A stretch of DNA of 43,999 nucleotides, from the IMG/VR virus record IMGVR_UViG_3300032282_002631, positions 1-43,999 of that record. One strand, 5' to 3'. The notes beneath the pieces were generated by a model, which did not search any database, had not been told where the DNA came from, and saw nothing but the letters and a program-made list of their open reading frames with translations. The translations under genes and the position numbers were made by a program. The first letter of the stretch is position 1. Every line of letters begins with the position of its first letter. Positions 17,158-24,203 of this stretch are shown here, piece by piece. This DNA comes from a virus.

Positions 17158-17954
17158 TGGCTGACCAGAGAGACACACAGCGCTACGCAAAGAAGCGTTC
17201 TAGGCTGTCCAGCCTGCCGAACAAAAGCCGTGCTTACCGCCGCCTGCGTCGTAAGGTTAGACGCATTGGGCAGACTGTCCCTAACCCCGGCCCTGATGTG
17301 TCTCAGTGGAATGTGGGGATCAACTGGAATAAGGTGGCAGAGCACTCTGACTTTGTGTTCTTGAAGGCATCTGAGGGCCGCACATGGGAAGACCCGACTC
17401 TGGTAGAGCGCATTGATCTTGCTCGTCAGGCCGCGCAGAAGGAAGGGCTGCTAGTTGGTTACTATCACTTCGCCCGCCCGGATAACAACAAGCCGCGTGC
17501 TGAGGCTCGTCACTTTGTAGATACAGTGCGAGAGGCTGGCGGCTATCTTGGCCCTAAGCGTCATGGTTGGCTGCGCCGTAACGAAATGCCGGGCGTGCTC
17601 GACTACGAGGTTTATCACCCGGACGAGCGCGATCAGCGCTGGATTGCCGAATGGGTTGATGAGTACAAGAAACTGACTGGTCAGACTCCGATTATCTACG
17701 GCGGCTCTGTGTTGCGCGAGCGCACCGAGATTGACTTCGGCGGCTGCCCGCTGTGGATTGCAGCGTATGTATCTGAACTCAGCCCAGCACTGCTGCCCGG
17801 CGGCTGGTGGAAGGCTGGGCCTACATTCTGGCAGTACACAGATGGCGATCAGCCATCAAACCCGGCTGGCCCTACTGAGTGCCCCGGCATCGGTCCGTGC
17901 GATATGAACTTTTATCGCGGAGACCGTAGGCATCTTCTGAAACTCTCAATCTAG
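17154..17954 (+). CDS. GH25 lysozyme (endolysin)
   Basis: 266 aa. Residues about 44-265 match glycoside hydrolase family 25, which cuts the MurNAc-GlcNAc bond: PGPDVSQWNVGINW with D48, FVFLKASEG, VGYYHFARP, and catalytic LDYEV (D150, E152), then PLWIAAYVSEL and FWQYTDG. Residues 1-40 are a basic extension (KSRAYRRLRRKVRRIG) like that of the neighbouring peptidase. ATG at 17154 or 17157 overlaps the peptidase stop. It lies directly before the holin, giving a lysis cassette. Confidence 0.92.
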   Translation: MMADQRDTQRYAKKRSRLSSLPNKSRAYRRLRRKVRRIGQTVPNPGPDVSQWNVGINWNKVAEHSDFVFLKASEGRTWEDPTLVERIDLARQAAQKEGLLVGYYHFARPDNNKPRAEARHFVDTVREAGGYLGPKRHGWLRRNEMPGVLDYEVYHPDERDQRWIAEWVDEYKKLTGQTPIIYGGSVLRERTEIDFGGCPLWIAAYVSELSPALLPGGWWKAGPTFWQYTDGDQPSNPAGPTECPGIGPCDMNFYRGDRRHLLKLSI

Positions 17955-17966
17955 GAGGAGGTGAAC

Positions 17967-18209
17967 ATGAACAAGGTATTTACTGCTGTGCGCAACTTCT
18001 ATCGCCGCGAGCCTGCAAGGGTCGTCGCTGCTGTAGTGGCTGCGATTGTGTTTGTTGCTCAGTGGCTCGACGTTGGCATCGACTCGAACACTGTGTTTGT
18101 TGTTGTTGGTACGGCTCTGGCCGTCCTGTTTGGAGGCGAGATTGTCCGTAAGGATGTCAAGCCCGTCAAGAAGCAGATCAAGAGGAAGGCAAAGCCTAAG
18201 AAGGCTTAG
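17967..18209 (+). CDS. Holin-like membrane protein
   Basis: 80 aa from ATG 17967, set by a strong Shine-Dalgarno (AGGAGG) about 6 nt upstream, rather than the in-frame GTG at 17961. Two hydrophobic segments (about VVAAVVAAIVFVAQWL and TVFVVVGTALAVLFGG) are followed by a Lys-rich tail (KPVKKQIKRKAKPKKA). This is the usual layout of a phage holin and it follows the endolysins. The stop codon overlaps that of the convergent terminase gene. Confidence 0.75.
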   Translation: MNKVFTAVRNFYRREPARVVAAVVAAIVFVAQWLDVGIDSNTVFVVVGTALAVLFGGEIVRKDVKPVKKQIKRKAKPKKA

Positions 18210-18219
18210 TACCAAGCCT
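18192..18219. other. Alternative hairpins at the convergent gene junction
   Basis: AAGCCT (18192-18197), AGGCTT (18202-18207) and AAGCCT (18214-18219) can form either of two mutually exclusive 6-bp hairpins. They cover the overlapping stop codons of the holin (+) and TerL (-). No T-run follows on either side. It could slow convergent transcription, but this is weak evidence for a terminator. Confidence 0.3.
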
Positions 18220-19651
18220 CTGACCTGAGAGCAATGGAGCGGGTAGAGTCCGGCGTTACTGTCGTGATCTGCCCCTCCTGCTCTTCGGGTTCATCCCACA
18301 CAAGGTCTTCGGGGTCCGGGTCGGCGGGGTTCATAACCTGCACGCCGGGCGGAGCCTCATGCACTACGCCCCAGTTCTGAAGCATCTTAGCGGCTACCAT
18401 ATCGTCGTGCTGACCGGGAGGCGCTGAGAATGTGTAGCGGCCGTTCTTCGTGATCTCGTACTCGTAGTGCTCAAACTCTTTGCGCTCTTCCTCGGTGATG
18501 AAGGCGCGTCCGTGCTCCAGATCGGCGGCCAACAGTCGAACCATGCGCTCCTTTTGATGGCCCGATCCAAAGTTCACCGGGATAACGTCTAGGCCGCGAT
18601 CCTCAAGATGGTCGAATACCACATCACCGACACCTGTGGAGTCCACCACGACGGTTAGCCCCTCAACTTCTGGGTCTTCCTGTAGCCCACGAACGATGTC
18701 CACAATGTACTCTTCCTGAATAGGCCACGAAACTTCGTTGTAGCGCTCAAGGACGCATGGCTCACGAGTCTCAGAGTTGCAGCCGGAGATCACCGTGAAG
18801 TCTTCTTTCTTTGCCAAGTCGATGCCAAGCGTGACCCAGCCTCGCGGCGGCACTAGCCCCGCTCGAACAGCAGACCACTCGGTTCCGTCTGGGCGCTCCC
18901 CATGTAGCGTGAAAATCGAAGCAGCGTTATCGACAAAGTTAGCCAAGTACTCCTGCTGAAACAGCAAGTCCGGCAACGACGCCTTTGCGTCATCCACTTC
19001 GTCGAGATCGATCAGAGGGTTGTTAGAAGACGGGAAGTGCCAAGACTCATAAGCCTTGTGGCCGTCCTGTCCGCGCTGCCATACTTGATAAAACCAGTTG
19101 CGGCCTCGCGGGGTTGAGATGATTAGCGCTCGCCCGCCTTTATCTGAAAGCGTTGGCCGTACAAGTTGGAACCAGACATTCTCAGGAATAAGCGCGGCCT
19201 CGTCCATTACCACAAAGTCCACGCCTTCACCGGCCAGCGAGTCCGGCGTACCGGCCGTGTAGAACTCGATCTGCGAGCCGTTGTTAAATGACAGGATTCG
19301 ATCATTAGCCGCGTCAGATGGTGGGTCTTTTGCCAGCAGCATCCGGGGCAACTGCGACTTGACTTTGCGGTAGCCGCGTCGAACGTTCTTGTCAGAGTTG
19401 GCTACCCACCAGACCATCTGGTTCGGCTTAGACAGCGCGGCCACAATAACTTCATGCGCGGCCAACTCGGTCTTGCCCCAGCGTCGTCCGGCTCGAAGCA
19501 CGCGAAAGCGCTTCTCTGAGTCCATCACATCGCGCTGCCCGCCTTCGTGCGGGACGAAGACAGCCTTGCGCAACTGCGACAGCACATGGTCAGCCTCGCC
19601 CGGCTGAACTTCCAGCAGGGCTTTCCAAGAATCTAGATCAGTCTTCGTCAT
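18206..19651 (-). CDS. terL: Terminase large subunit
   Basis: 481 aa. ATPase domain: Walker A RAGRRWGKT (53-61), Walker B DFVVMDEA (145-152), coupling motif near ISTPRG. RNase H-like nuclease: GIDLAKKED (D278), VVVDSTG (D337) and HDDMVAA (D416/D417). It pumps and cuts genomic DNA at the portal. Its ATG overlaps the end of the TerS gene by 14 nt. It lies on the opposite strand from the head genes and after the lysis genes, an unusual place, since terL is normally upstream of the portal gene. Confidence 0.95.
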   Translation of the reverse strand: MTKTDLDSWKALLEVQPGEADHVLSQLRKAVFVPHEGGQRDVMDSEKRFRVLRAGRRWGKTELAAHEVIVAALSKPNQMVWWVANSDKNVRRGYRKVKSQLPRMLLAKDPPSDAANDRILSFNNGSQIEFYTAGTPDSLAGEGVDFVVMDEAALIPENVWFQLVRPTLSDKGGRALIISTPRGRNWFYQVWQRGQDGHKAYESWHFPSSNNPLIDLDEVDDAKASLPDLLFQQEYLANFVDNAASIFTLHGERPDGTEWSAVRAGLVPPRGWVTLGIDLAKKEDFTVISGCNSETREPCVLERYNEVSWPIQEEYIVDIVRGLQEDPEVEGLTVVVDSTGVGDVVFDHLEDRGLDVIPVNFGSGHQKERMVRLLAADLEHGRAFITEEERKEFEHYEYEITKNGRYTFSAPPGQHDDMVAAKMLQNWGVVHEAPPGVQVMNPADPDPEDLVWDEPEEQEGQITTVTPDSTRSIALRSEAWY

Positions 19652-20063
19652 TATCCGCAGTCTTCAACTTATCCACGGCCGCTGCCAGAGCGGGGTCATC
19701 GTGGACTGCCATCATCAGTTCTTCCATAGCCTTACCTGCGTCGGCGTCAGAGTGATTGATGTTGAGCGTTGAACCAGCGAACTCACGGTGAATCTTCAAG
19801 ACATTCTCAAGGCTGATCTCCTTGCCGGAATTCAGCAAGCCCTCGATACGGCGGGTCGTATGGCGCGTGATCGTGTTGCAGCGATTGCGAATGATCTCCG
19901 ATACGCGGGCCTGTATTTCCGGCCGCTTCTGCCAGTCAGCAACGGTGCCGCGATCCTTGACTCCTAGAGCCTTAGCAATCTCGGTTTGGCTAACGCCGTC
20001 TGCGGTAAGTTCTGCGAGTTGATCCTTCAACTCCGGGTATGCGTCTATCTTGGCTACTTTCAT
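19638..20063 (-). CDS. Terminase small subunit (HTH)
   Basis: 141 aa, directly upstream of terL with a 14-nt overlap. The N-terminal part has a helix-turn-helix (VSQTEIAKALGVKDRGTVADWQ) for binding the packaging site, and the helical C-terminal part (RRIEGLLNSGKEISLENVLKIHREFAG) would form the oligomer and contact TerL. Position gives most of the support. It is coupled to the preceding gene by ATGA. Confidence 0.72.
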   Translation of the reverse strand: MKVAKIDAYPELKDQLAELTADGVSQTEIAKALGVKDRGTVADWQKRPEIQARVSEIIRNRCNTITRHTTRRIEGLLNSGKEISLENVLKIHREFAGSTLNINHSDADAGKAMEELMMAVHDDPALAAAVDKLKTADNDED

Positions 20064-20359
20064 AGTGCGTCCCTATATCTTATCACTTCGCCGCTCGGCC
20101 GTAGCACCATTCGCGGGTTCACCTGTGCCAGATGGTTGCCAGAAGCCAGTACAAGGCGATCTGCGAGGTCTAGTGAGATCGTATGAGGGTTCTCAGGCTC
20201 GCTGTCAGGCGGAGATAGCGCTCGATAGACAGTGCGCGTAGATGTCTTCGCACGCTCGGCAAGCCGCTGCACAGCCTCCCCGTCATCGGGGTCGTCCGGG
20301 CGCACAACGCGCCGCAGCACGGCCGCTACGTCCTCAGTTACTACTTTTGGTTCGGCCAA
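20060..20359 (-). CDS. Small helix-turn-helix protein
   Basis: 99 aa, opened by a TTG at 20359 with no clear Shine-Dalgarno; a GTG further in is an alternative start. The segment EAVQRLAERAKTSTRTVYRAL is a good helix-turn-helix, and DLADRLVLASGNHLAQ is a second helical pair. It lies between the RuvC-like gene (26-nt overlap) and terS. It may be a regulator of the packaging genes or a TerS accessory protein. Confidence 0.6.
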   Translation of the reverse strand: MAEPKVVTEDVAAVLRRVVRPDDPDDGEAVQRLAERAKTSTRTVYRALSPPDSEPENPHTISLDLADRLVLASGNHLAQVNPRMVLRPSGEVIRYRDAL

Positions 20360-20801
20360 CGCGCTGTTGCAACAAGTAGTAGGTTAGGTGCATCGTCGCG
20401 TCGTTAGCGTGGCGGTTTTCATGCAAGGGGCGAAGGAAGTTTTCCTCAGCGCCTGCTGATACGGCCGTGTCTTTGATTGCGGCGGGTTGAAGAGTGTAAG
20501 GGATGTTGGCAGACTGACAGATGTACTCAAGCGCTCCGATACCGCGAGCGGTGCGGCACTTATCCCATCCGAGGTTTTCCAGTTCCCACGGATACAACTG
20601 CCAATCCTCGATCACTACGAACTCGACGCCTTCTAGCCGAGCAAGCAGTTCCTTGTCAGCGACTTCGGCTTCTGTAACGCCGAGAGCGCGACCAAGTGCA
20701 TGAATGAAGTCCCACAACTCAGAAGTACCGGCGGTCTCCCACTGCGGGGTTCCTATGGCGTAGCCGAGTGACTCACCGGGGTCTATTGCGACTATCTTCA
20801 T
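20334..20801 (-). CDS. RuvC-like Holliday-junction/RNase H-fold nuclease
   Basis: 155 aa. The RNase H-fold pattern is visible: IVAIDPGESLGYA at the N-terminus (catalytic Asp), FVVIEDWQLY (catalytic Glu) and HENRHANDATMH near the C-terminus (catalytic Asp), as in RuvC family resolvases. In phages these enzymes resolve branched DNA before packaging, which fits the location just upstream of the terminase. It appears to begin its own transcription unit behind a terminator-like hairpin. Confidence 0.78.
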   Translation of the reverse strand: MKIVAIDPGESLGYAIGTPQWETAGTSELWDFIHALGRALGVTEAEVADKELLARLEGVEFVVIEDWQLYPWELENLGWDKCRTARGIGALEYICQSANIPYTLQPAAIKDTAVSAGAEENFLRPLHENRHANDATMHLTYYLLQQRVGRTKSSN

Positions 20802-20809
20802 TAGTAGTG

Positions 20810-20815
20810 ATTATA
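20810..20815 (-). promoter_or_regulatory. Candidate -10 box (TATAAT) for the packaging operon
   Basis: A perfect TATAAT on the - strand ends 8 nt before the ATG at 20801, so a transcript starting here would be leaderless or nearly so. The RuvC-like gene has no Shine-Dalgarno. No good -35 is seen; the space is occupied by a large hairpin (20822-20852). Confidence 0.4.
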
Positions 20816-20821
20816 GCGAAA

Positions 20822-20852
20822 GTGCCCGGCGAGGGACAGTCTCGCCGGGCAC
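20822..20852 (-). terminator. Intrinsic terminator-like hairpin, 12-bp stem
   Basis: GTGCCCGGCGAG (20822-20833) pairs perfectly with CTCGCCGGGCAC (20841-20852) around a 7-nt loop. In - strand RNA it is followed by UUUCGC, a short U-run. It follows the replication gene ending at 20929 and separates it from the packaging genes. The 76 bp at 20853-20928 hold no gene and no other signal I can support. The same UUUCGC follows the hairpin at 39863-39890. Confidence 0.65.
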
Positions 20853-20928
20853 CAGTGACAACAACAGAAAGGAAGGAAGTGAATACCTTCTTACAGCCCA
20901 ACCATCATAGCATTGAGCCGACCGTAAA

Positions 20929-21219
20929 TCATGGCAGACGATTCATCAAACCATCAAACGGGTCTGCCCCGCCTGCGGCCAACTTCTCTCCTTCGTAATC
21001 ATCCACAATTCGCAGCCGCAACTCGGCCTTGATGTTCTCCAGCACGCCGATCATTGCGTTCAGGGTCTCAAAGCAGATGCCGTTCTGACGCAGGTATGCA
21101 GCGACATCCTCAGAGATTGCCCAAGCCACATCGCCGGGCTTCAAGTACTCCTCGACCACATCCAACTCGTAGCCGGGCGGTCGAAGTGTCTTGGCTCGCT
21201 CTGGATCGATGTACGGCAT
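20929..21219 (-). CDS. DUF6899-like phage protein
   Basis: 96 aa. It begins MPYIDPERAKTL and contains NAMIGVLENIKAELRLRIVDDYEGEKL, matching a family of small phage proteins I recall as DUF6899 (MPYI start, 'GVLE..K.E..rR...YE..K'). Biochemical function unknown. Last gene of the polymerase group, coupled by TAATG to its neighbour. Confidence 0.65.
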   Translation of the reverse strand: MPYIDPERAKTLRPPGYELDVVEEYLKPGDVAWAISEDVAAYLRQNGICFETLNAMIGVLENIKAELRLRIVDDYEGEKLAAGGADPFDGLMNRLP

Positions 21220-21380
21220 TAGACAGCCTCCTCTGGCGGATCGACTTCTCGAATCTCAAGTTGATCTTTGTGCTGCTGCTTATCCAACTCAGCCTCGGCT
21301 TCTTCTTTTGTCAGAGCGCTTCCGATTGGATAAATAGGACGATCCAACTCAACATGAAATAAAACGTACTGCTTAGCCAT
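21219..21380 (-). CDS. Small hypothetical protein (53 aa)
   Basis: ATG at 21380 overlaps the preceding stop (TGATG) and has GAGGAG just upstream. The product (MAKQYVLFHVELDRPIYPIG ..., then an acidic helix KEEAEAELDKQQHKD) is too short for most ORF listings but fits perfectly between two genes with TGATG and TAATG junctions. No family recognised. Confidence 0.65.
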   Translation of the reverse strand: MAKQYVLFHVELDRPIYPIGSALTKEEAEAELDKQQHKDQLEIREVDPPEEAV

Positions 21381-21580
21381 CACTCCTCCTCATCTGGGTC
21401 AGGAAAACCATAGTACTCGTGGTGCGGTATAACGGTTGTGGTCATCAAGTACGACTCATTGAGTCGGTCGGCCTTTGCCTTAGAAGTCACACCTTCGTCG
21501 CTTCCAATGATCGGCTTACCCGTCGCTGAGTTAATTACCATCCATCGCCGCTTAGACTCCGGCTCTTTCTTCTTCTGCAT
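21380..21580 (-). CDS. Small hypothetical protein (66 aa)
   Basis: Starts at ATG 21580, overlapping the polymerase stop (TAATG). Basic N-terminus (MQKKKEPESKRRW) and an acidic end (FPDPDEEE). No recognised domain. Likely co-translated with the polymerase. Confidence 0.6.
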   Translation of the reverse strand: MQKKKEPESKRRWMVINSATGKPIIGSDEGVTSKAKADRLNESYLMTTTVIPHHEYYGFPDPDEEE

Positions 21581-23394
21581 TACTCCTGCTCCTTAATGTA
21601 CTCCGGCACATAGTCCGGGTCTTTTGCTTGGCTCCAGCGATCCACAATCTTTGCCTCGGCTGTGATTGGAATTTTGCTGGTGATGCCCTCAAAGCCTTCG
21701 GTCATCGAGTCCTCGATGATCCGCGCTGCTTCCTCGGCCTTGTCTGCATCGACCTCAGCCAAGATTTCATCGTGAATAATAGCAACTAGATCGATGCCTG
21801 CTTCGTGACAGCGGGCGGTCGCAACCTTGATAATGTCGGCTGCGGTGCCCTGAATCAAGTAGTTAATGAAGCGGTAGCCCTCTTTTTGTACCGCGTTGTA
21901 GCCTGACCCTTGCAGCCGCCAGTGTCGGCCAGTAAGCGGGGACTTGACATAGCCTCGATCCTCTAGGGCGTGCTCAATGCGGCCCTGCAACGCGCCGACC
22001 TCTGGATAAGCCCGGTGCATACGCTGCAAGGTCGCACGAGCGTCATTCTGCGTCATTCCGAACCACTTTCGGATAGCCCGCGTGCCTCCGCCATAGATAA
22101 TCAGATAATTCATGCGCTTTCCCTGATCGCGGGGAGACTCAGCCGCGCCAGTCGTCCTAGCCCGGCCGAGCAGCCCAACGCGCTCAGCGGTCATCTCGTG
22201 AATGTCTTTGCCGTTCTTGATAGCGTCGAGCAGTGCCCCGTCGCCAGCAAAGGCTGCCAGCAAGCGCATCTCAATAGAGTCAAGGTCGCACGCAACCAAC
22301 TTCTTACCCGGCCCGGCGGCTACCGCGTATCTCAGCCGCAAGTCGTCGCGGGGAATCTGCTGGAAGTTGGGATTAGCGCAGGACATGCGGCCTGTGCGAG
22401 CGCCTACCTGCCGAAAATTAGGATGAAGTCGATCAGTTTGGTCAAGATAGGCGTGGGGAAACTTGCTGTCGTTCGAGCCGGTGTGCAGAATTCCTCGGAG
22501 CATTGCGTACATCTTGTGCGTGCCTCGGTACTCCAGAATGGCCTCGGCCAGCGGGTGATCGCACGCTTCCAAGTTCTCCTGATCGGTCTTCAAGATGCGC
22601 GTCGTTGCGTCACGAGTCATAAAGCGCGTGTCGGCCTCTTGCCGGTCAAGCGCTTCGGATATGTGCTTGTATGAGCGCGGATTGAACGCATCAAAGTTGG
22701 CAATCTCTCGACAGCGTGCTTCAAGCGCATCCAACTGCGGCAGAATAGCGGCTTCCATCGTGGCAAGAGCACTACGATCCATCGGGATACCCCTAGACTC
22801 CATCGCAAAGAGAGCGCGAAGCGTTCGTCGCTCCAAGTCATAGACCTGCGCCAAGTCTTCATTCGTCTCCAACTGAGAGTCGTACACTTCCCCGATCTCA
22901 CGAGTCAGTTCGACATCGTGCGCAGCATACGGAAACATTATCTCGTCAGGGACATCAGAGTAGTTTGCCTCGACATACTCGCTGCCGTCCTCTTTCGACT
23001 GCTTGCGGCGACGAGCATTTTCCTTCTTGAGCCATTCCTTCAAGTCGTCTTCTGTGGACGCCTTCGCAATCTCTTCGCCAAAGAGCCTGTTGCCGCGAGC
23101 CTGCAAAGCGACAGAAGAGCGCTCGTCAATGATATGAGCAGCAACCATTCCATCGTGCCAGCGCGACTCGTCAGGCAGCGTGTAGCCAGCCTGCTTCAAA
23201 GCGTGCAGGTCAAACTTCGTATTCCAAGCGCGAAACTGGTCATCGCGGTCGAGCCATTCCTGAATCTTCTCGCGGTCGTCAGGATGCTTCAGCACGGCCG
23301 TCTCTTTGTTGTCGTGAAACTGGACAAGGAAAAGGTCTGCCGGGACCGCACCGTGTAGTTGGAGGCTTGTAGTTTCTACATCAAACTCAATCAT
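21580..23394 (-). CDS. DNA polymerase, family A (Pol I-like) with 3'-5' exonuclease
   Basis: 604 aa. Exonuclease domain in the first ~190 residues: FDVETTS (D5, E7), AWNTKFDLHALK, and PYAAHDVELTREI. Polymerase domain: motif A CDLDSIEMRLLAAFAGD (D370), O-helix KRMNYLIIYGGG with Tyr430 at the position of E. coli Phe762, and motif C IIHDE (541-543). It is shorter than cellular Pol I and has no 5' nuclease domain, as usual for phage replicative enzymes. It replicates the phage genome with the primase and ATPase encoded upstream. Confidence 0.95.
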   Translation of the reverse strand: MIEFDVETTSLQLHGAVPADLFLVQFHDNKETAVLKHPDDREKIQEWLDRDDQFRAWNTKFDLHALKQAGYTLPDESRWHDGMVAAHIIDERSSVALQARGNRLFGEEIAKASTEDDLKEWLKKENARRRKQSKEDGSEYVEANYSDVPDEIMFPYAAHDVELTREIGEVYDSQLETNEDLAQVYDLERRTLRALFAMESRGIPMDRSALATMEAAILPQLDALEARCREIANFDAFNPRSYKHISEALDRQEADTRFMTRDATTRILKTDQENLEACDHPLAEAILEYRGTHKMYAMLRGILHTGSNDSKFPHAYLDQTDRLHPNFRQVGARTGRMSCANPNFQQIPRDDLRLRYAVAAGPGKKLVACDLDSIEMRLLAAFAGDGALLDAIKNGKDIHEMTAERVGLLGRARTTGAAESPRDQGKRMNYLIIYGGGTRAIRKWFGMTQNDARATLQRMHRAYPEVGALQGRIEHALEDRGYVKSPLTGRHWRLQGSGYNAVQKEGYRFINYLIQGTAADIIKVATARCHEAGIDLVAIIHDEILAEVDADKAEEAARIIEDSMTEGFEGITSKIPITAEAKIVDRWSQAKDPDYVPEYIKEQE

Positions 23395-23486
23395 CTAATC
23401 CTCCAAGACTCGATAGCGATTGCCAGCAGCCAAAGCACAATCCACAGAGCAAGCGTTCCAGCGGCAAACCATTCAACGGCTCCCAT
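23391..23486 (-). CDS. Tiny membrane protein (31 aa)
   Basis: ATG at 23486 lies inside the end of the upstream gene, and the TGA overlaps the polymerase start (ATGA). The product has one hydrophobic segment (WFAAGTLALWIVLWLLAIAI) and a basic tail (ESWRIR), so it is a predicted single-span membrane protein. Tight junctions support it; function unknown. Confidence 0.55.
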   Translation of the reverse strand: MGAVEWFAAGTLALWIVLWLLAIAIESWRIR

Positions 23487-24195
23487 TACGCGCTCCTTCG
23501 ATTGCGTGAAACACTCGGTCGTCGTTGCCAAGCCCTTCCTGCGCAAATACCATCAGGCAAAAGCAATGCCAAGCAGCGTGGGCCAAGTGCATCCGGCCGG
23601 ACTCAGGATCAATGTCTTCACCACTAGCCCAAGCCATCATGTGTCGCTGCATCGCGCCGTAGGAGAGCGACCAGTCGTAGCCTCGAATGTAGTTGTGATC
23701 ATCATACTTCGTAGCGCCAAAACCATAGACCTTTGAAAGTTCCAGCAGTGGGCCGGGCGGAATCAAATCCATGCGAGCGGGCTTGCGGCCCTTCTGCCCG
23801 CCTGTGTCGGAAGTGACGCGCTCTTCCTCGTTGAATTCTGTAAGTTCGCCGTTCTCGTAGCGGTAGATTGGAAGGTTGCACAGGCTGGCTACATGCAATT
23901 CCAACTGCGCGCCTCGTGAACCTTCCCAGCCCGGCAGCAGCGCAATGGCGTCGATCTCGTCGGCCACTAACTTCACATCACGGGCAAGGAAGTCTCCCCA
24001 AGTCTCGCCGTTTAGCGAGCCTTTTATATGCCCATCCTTGCTCGCAAGAGCAGCGGCGCGGGTATCCTTGTCATCAAGTTCTGCGGGGCTGACCGCGTCG
24101 TAACCAGCCTCACGCAGCCGCTTCACAGCCTCGTCAAACGCGGGGATGTTGAACTGCGGAATTCCTGACATTGGCCCTGCAATGTAAATCTTCAT
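23473..24195 (-). CDS. DUF4406 (nucleoside deoxyribosyltransferase-like) fused to dATP/dGTP diphosphohydrolase-type domain
   Basis: 240 aa. ATG 24195 with Shine-Dalgarno TTAGGAG is preferred over an upstream in-frame start. Residues 1 to about 125 match DUF4406 (MKIYIAGPMSGIPQFN, ARDVKLVADEIDAIALLPGW). Residues about 135-230 (RKPARMDLIPPGPLLELSKV, GFGATKYDDHNY, MMAWASGEDIDPESGRMH, LAHAAWHC) match the DUF5664 / dATP-dGTP diphosphohydrolase N-terminal family, which includes MazZ. It probably adjusts nucleotide pools for phage DNA synthesis. MazZ relatives occur in 2-aminoadenine phages, but PurZ is not in this window. Confidence 0.78.
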   Translation of the reverse strand: MKIYIAGPMSGIPQFNIPAFDEAVKRLREAGYDAVSPAELDDKDTRAAALASKDGHIKGSLNGETWGDFLARDVKLVADEIDAIALLPGWEGSRGAQLELHVASLCNLPIYRYENGELTEFNEEERVTSDTGGQKGRKPARMDLIPPGPLLELSKVYGFGATKYDDHNYIRGYDWSLSYGAMQRHMMAWASGEDIDPESGRMHLAHAAWHCFCLMVFAQEGLGNDDRVFHAIEGARNGSR

Positions 24196-24203
24196 CCAGT
24201 CTC

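Noticed and set aside
21970-22674. + strand ORFs over the polymerase, ATPase and replication genes (also 24517-25236, 26885-27649)
   Set aside because: They are shadows of clearly identified - strand genes.
23473-24195. Firm claim of a 2-aminoadenine genome
   Set aside because: A MazZ-like domain alone is not enough and no PurZ is visible in this window.
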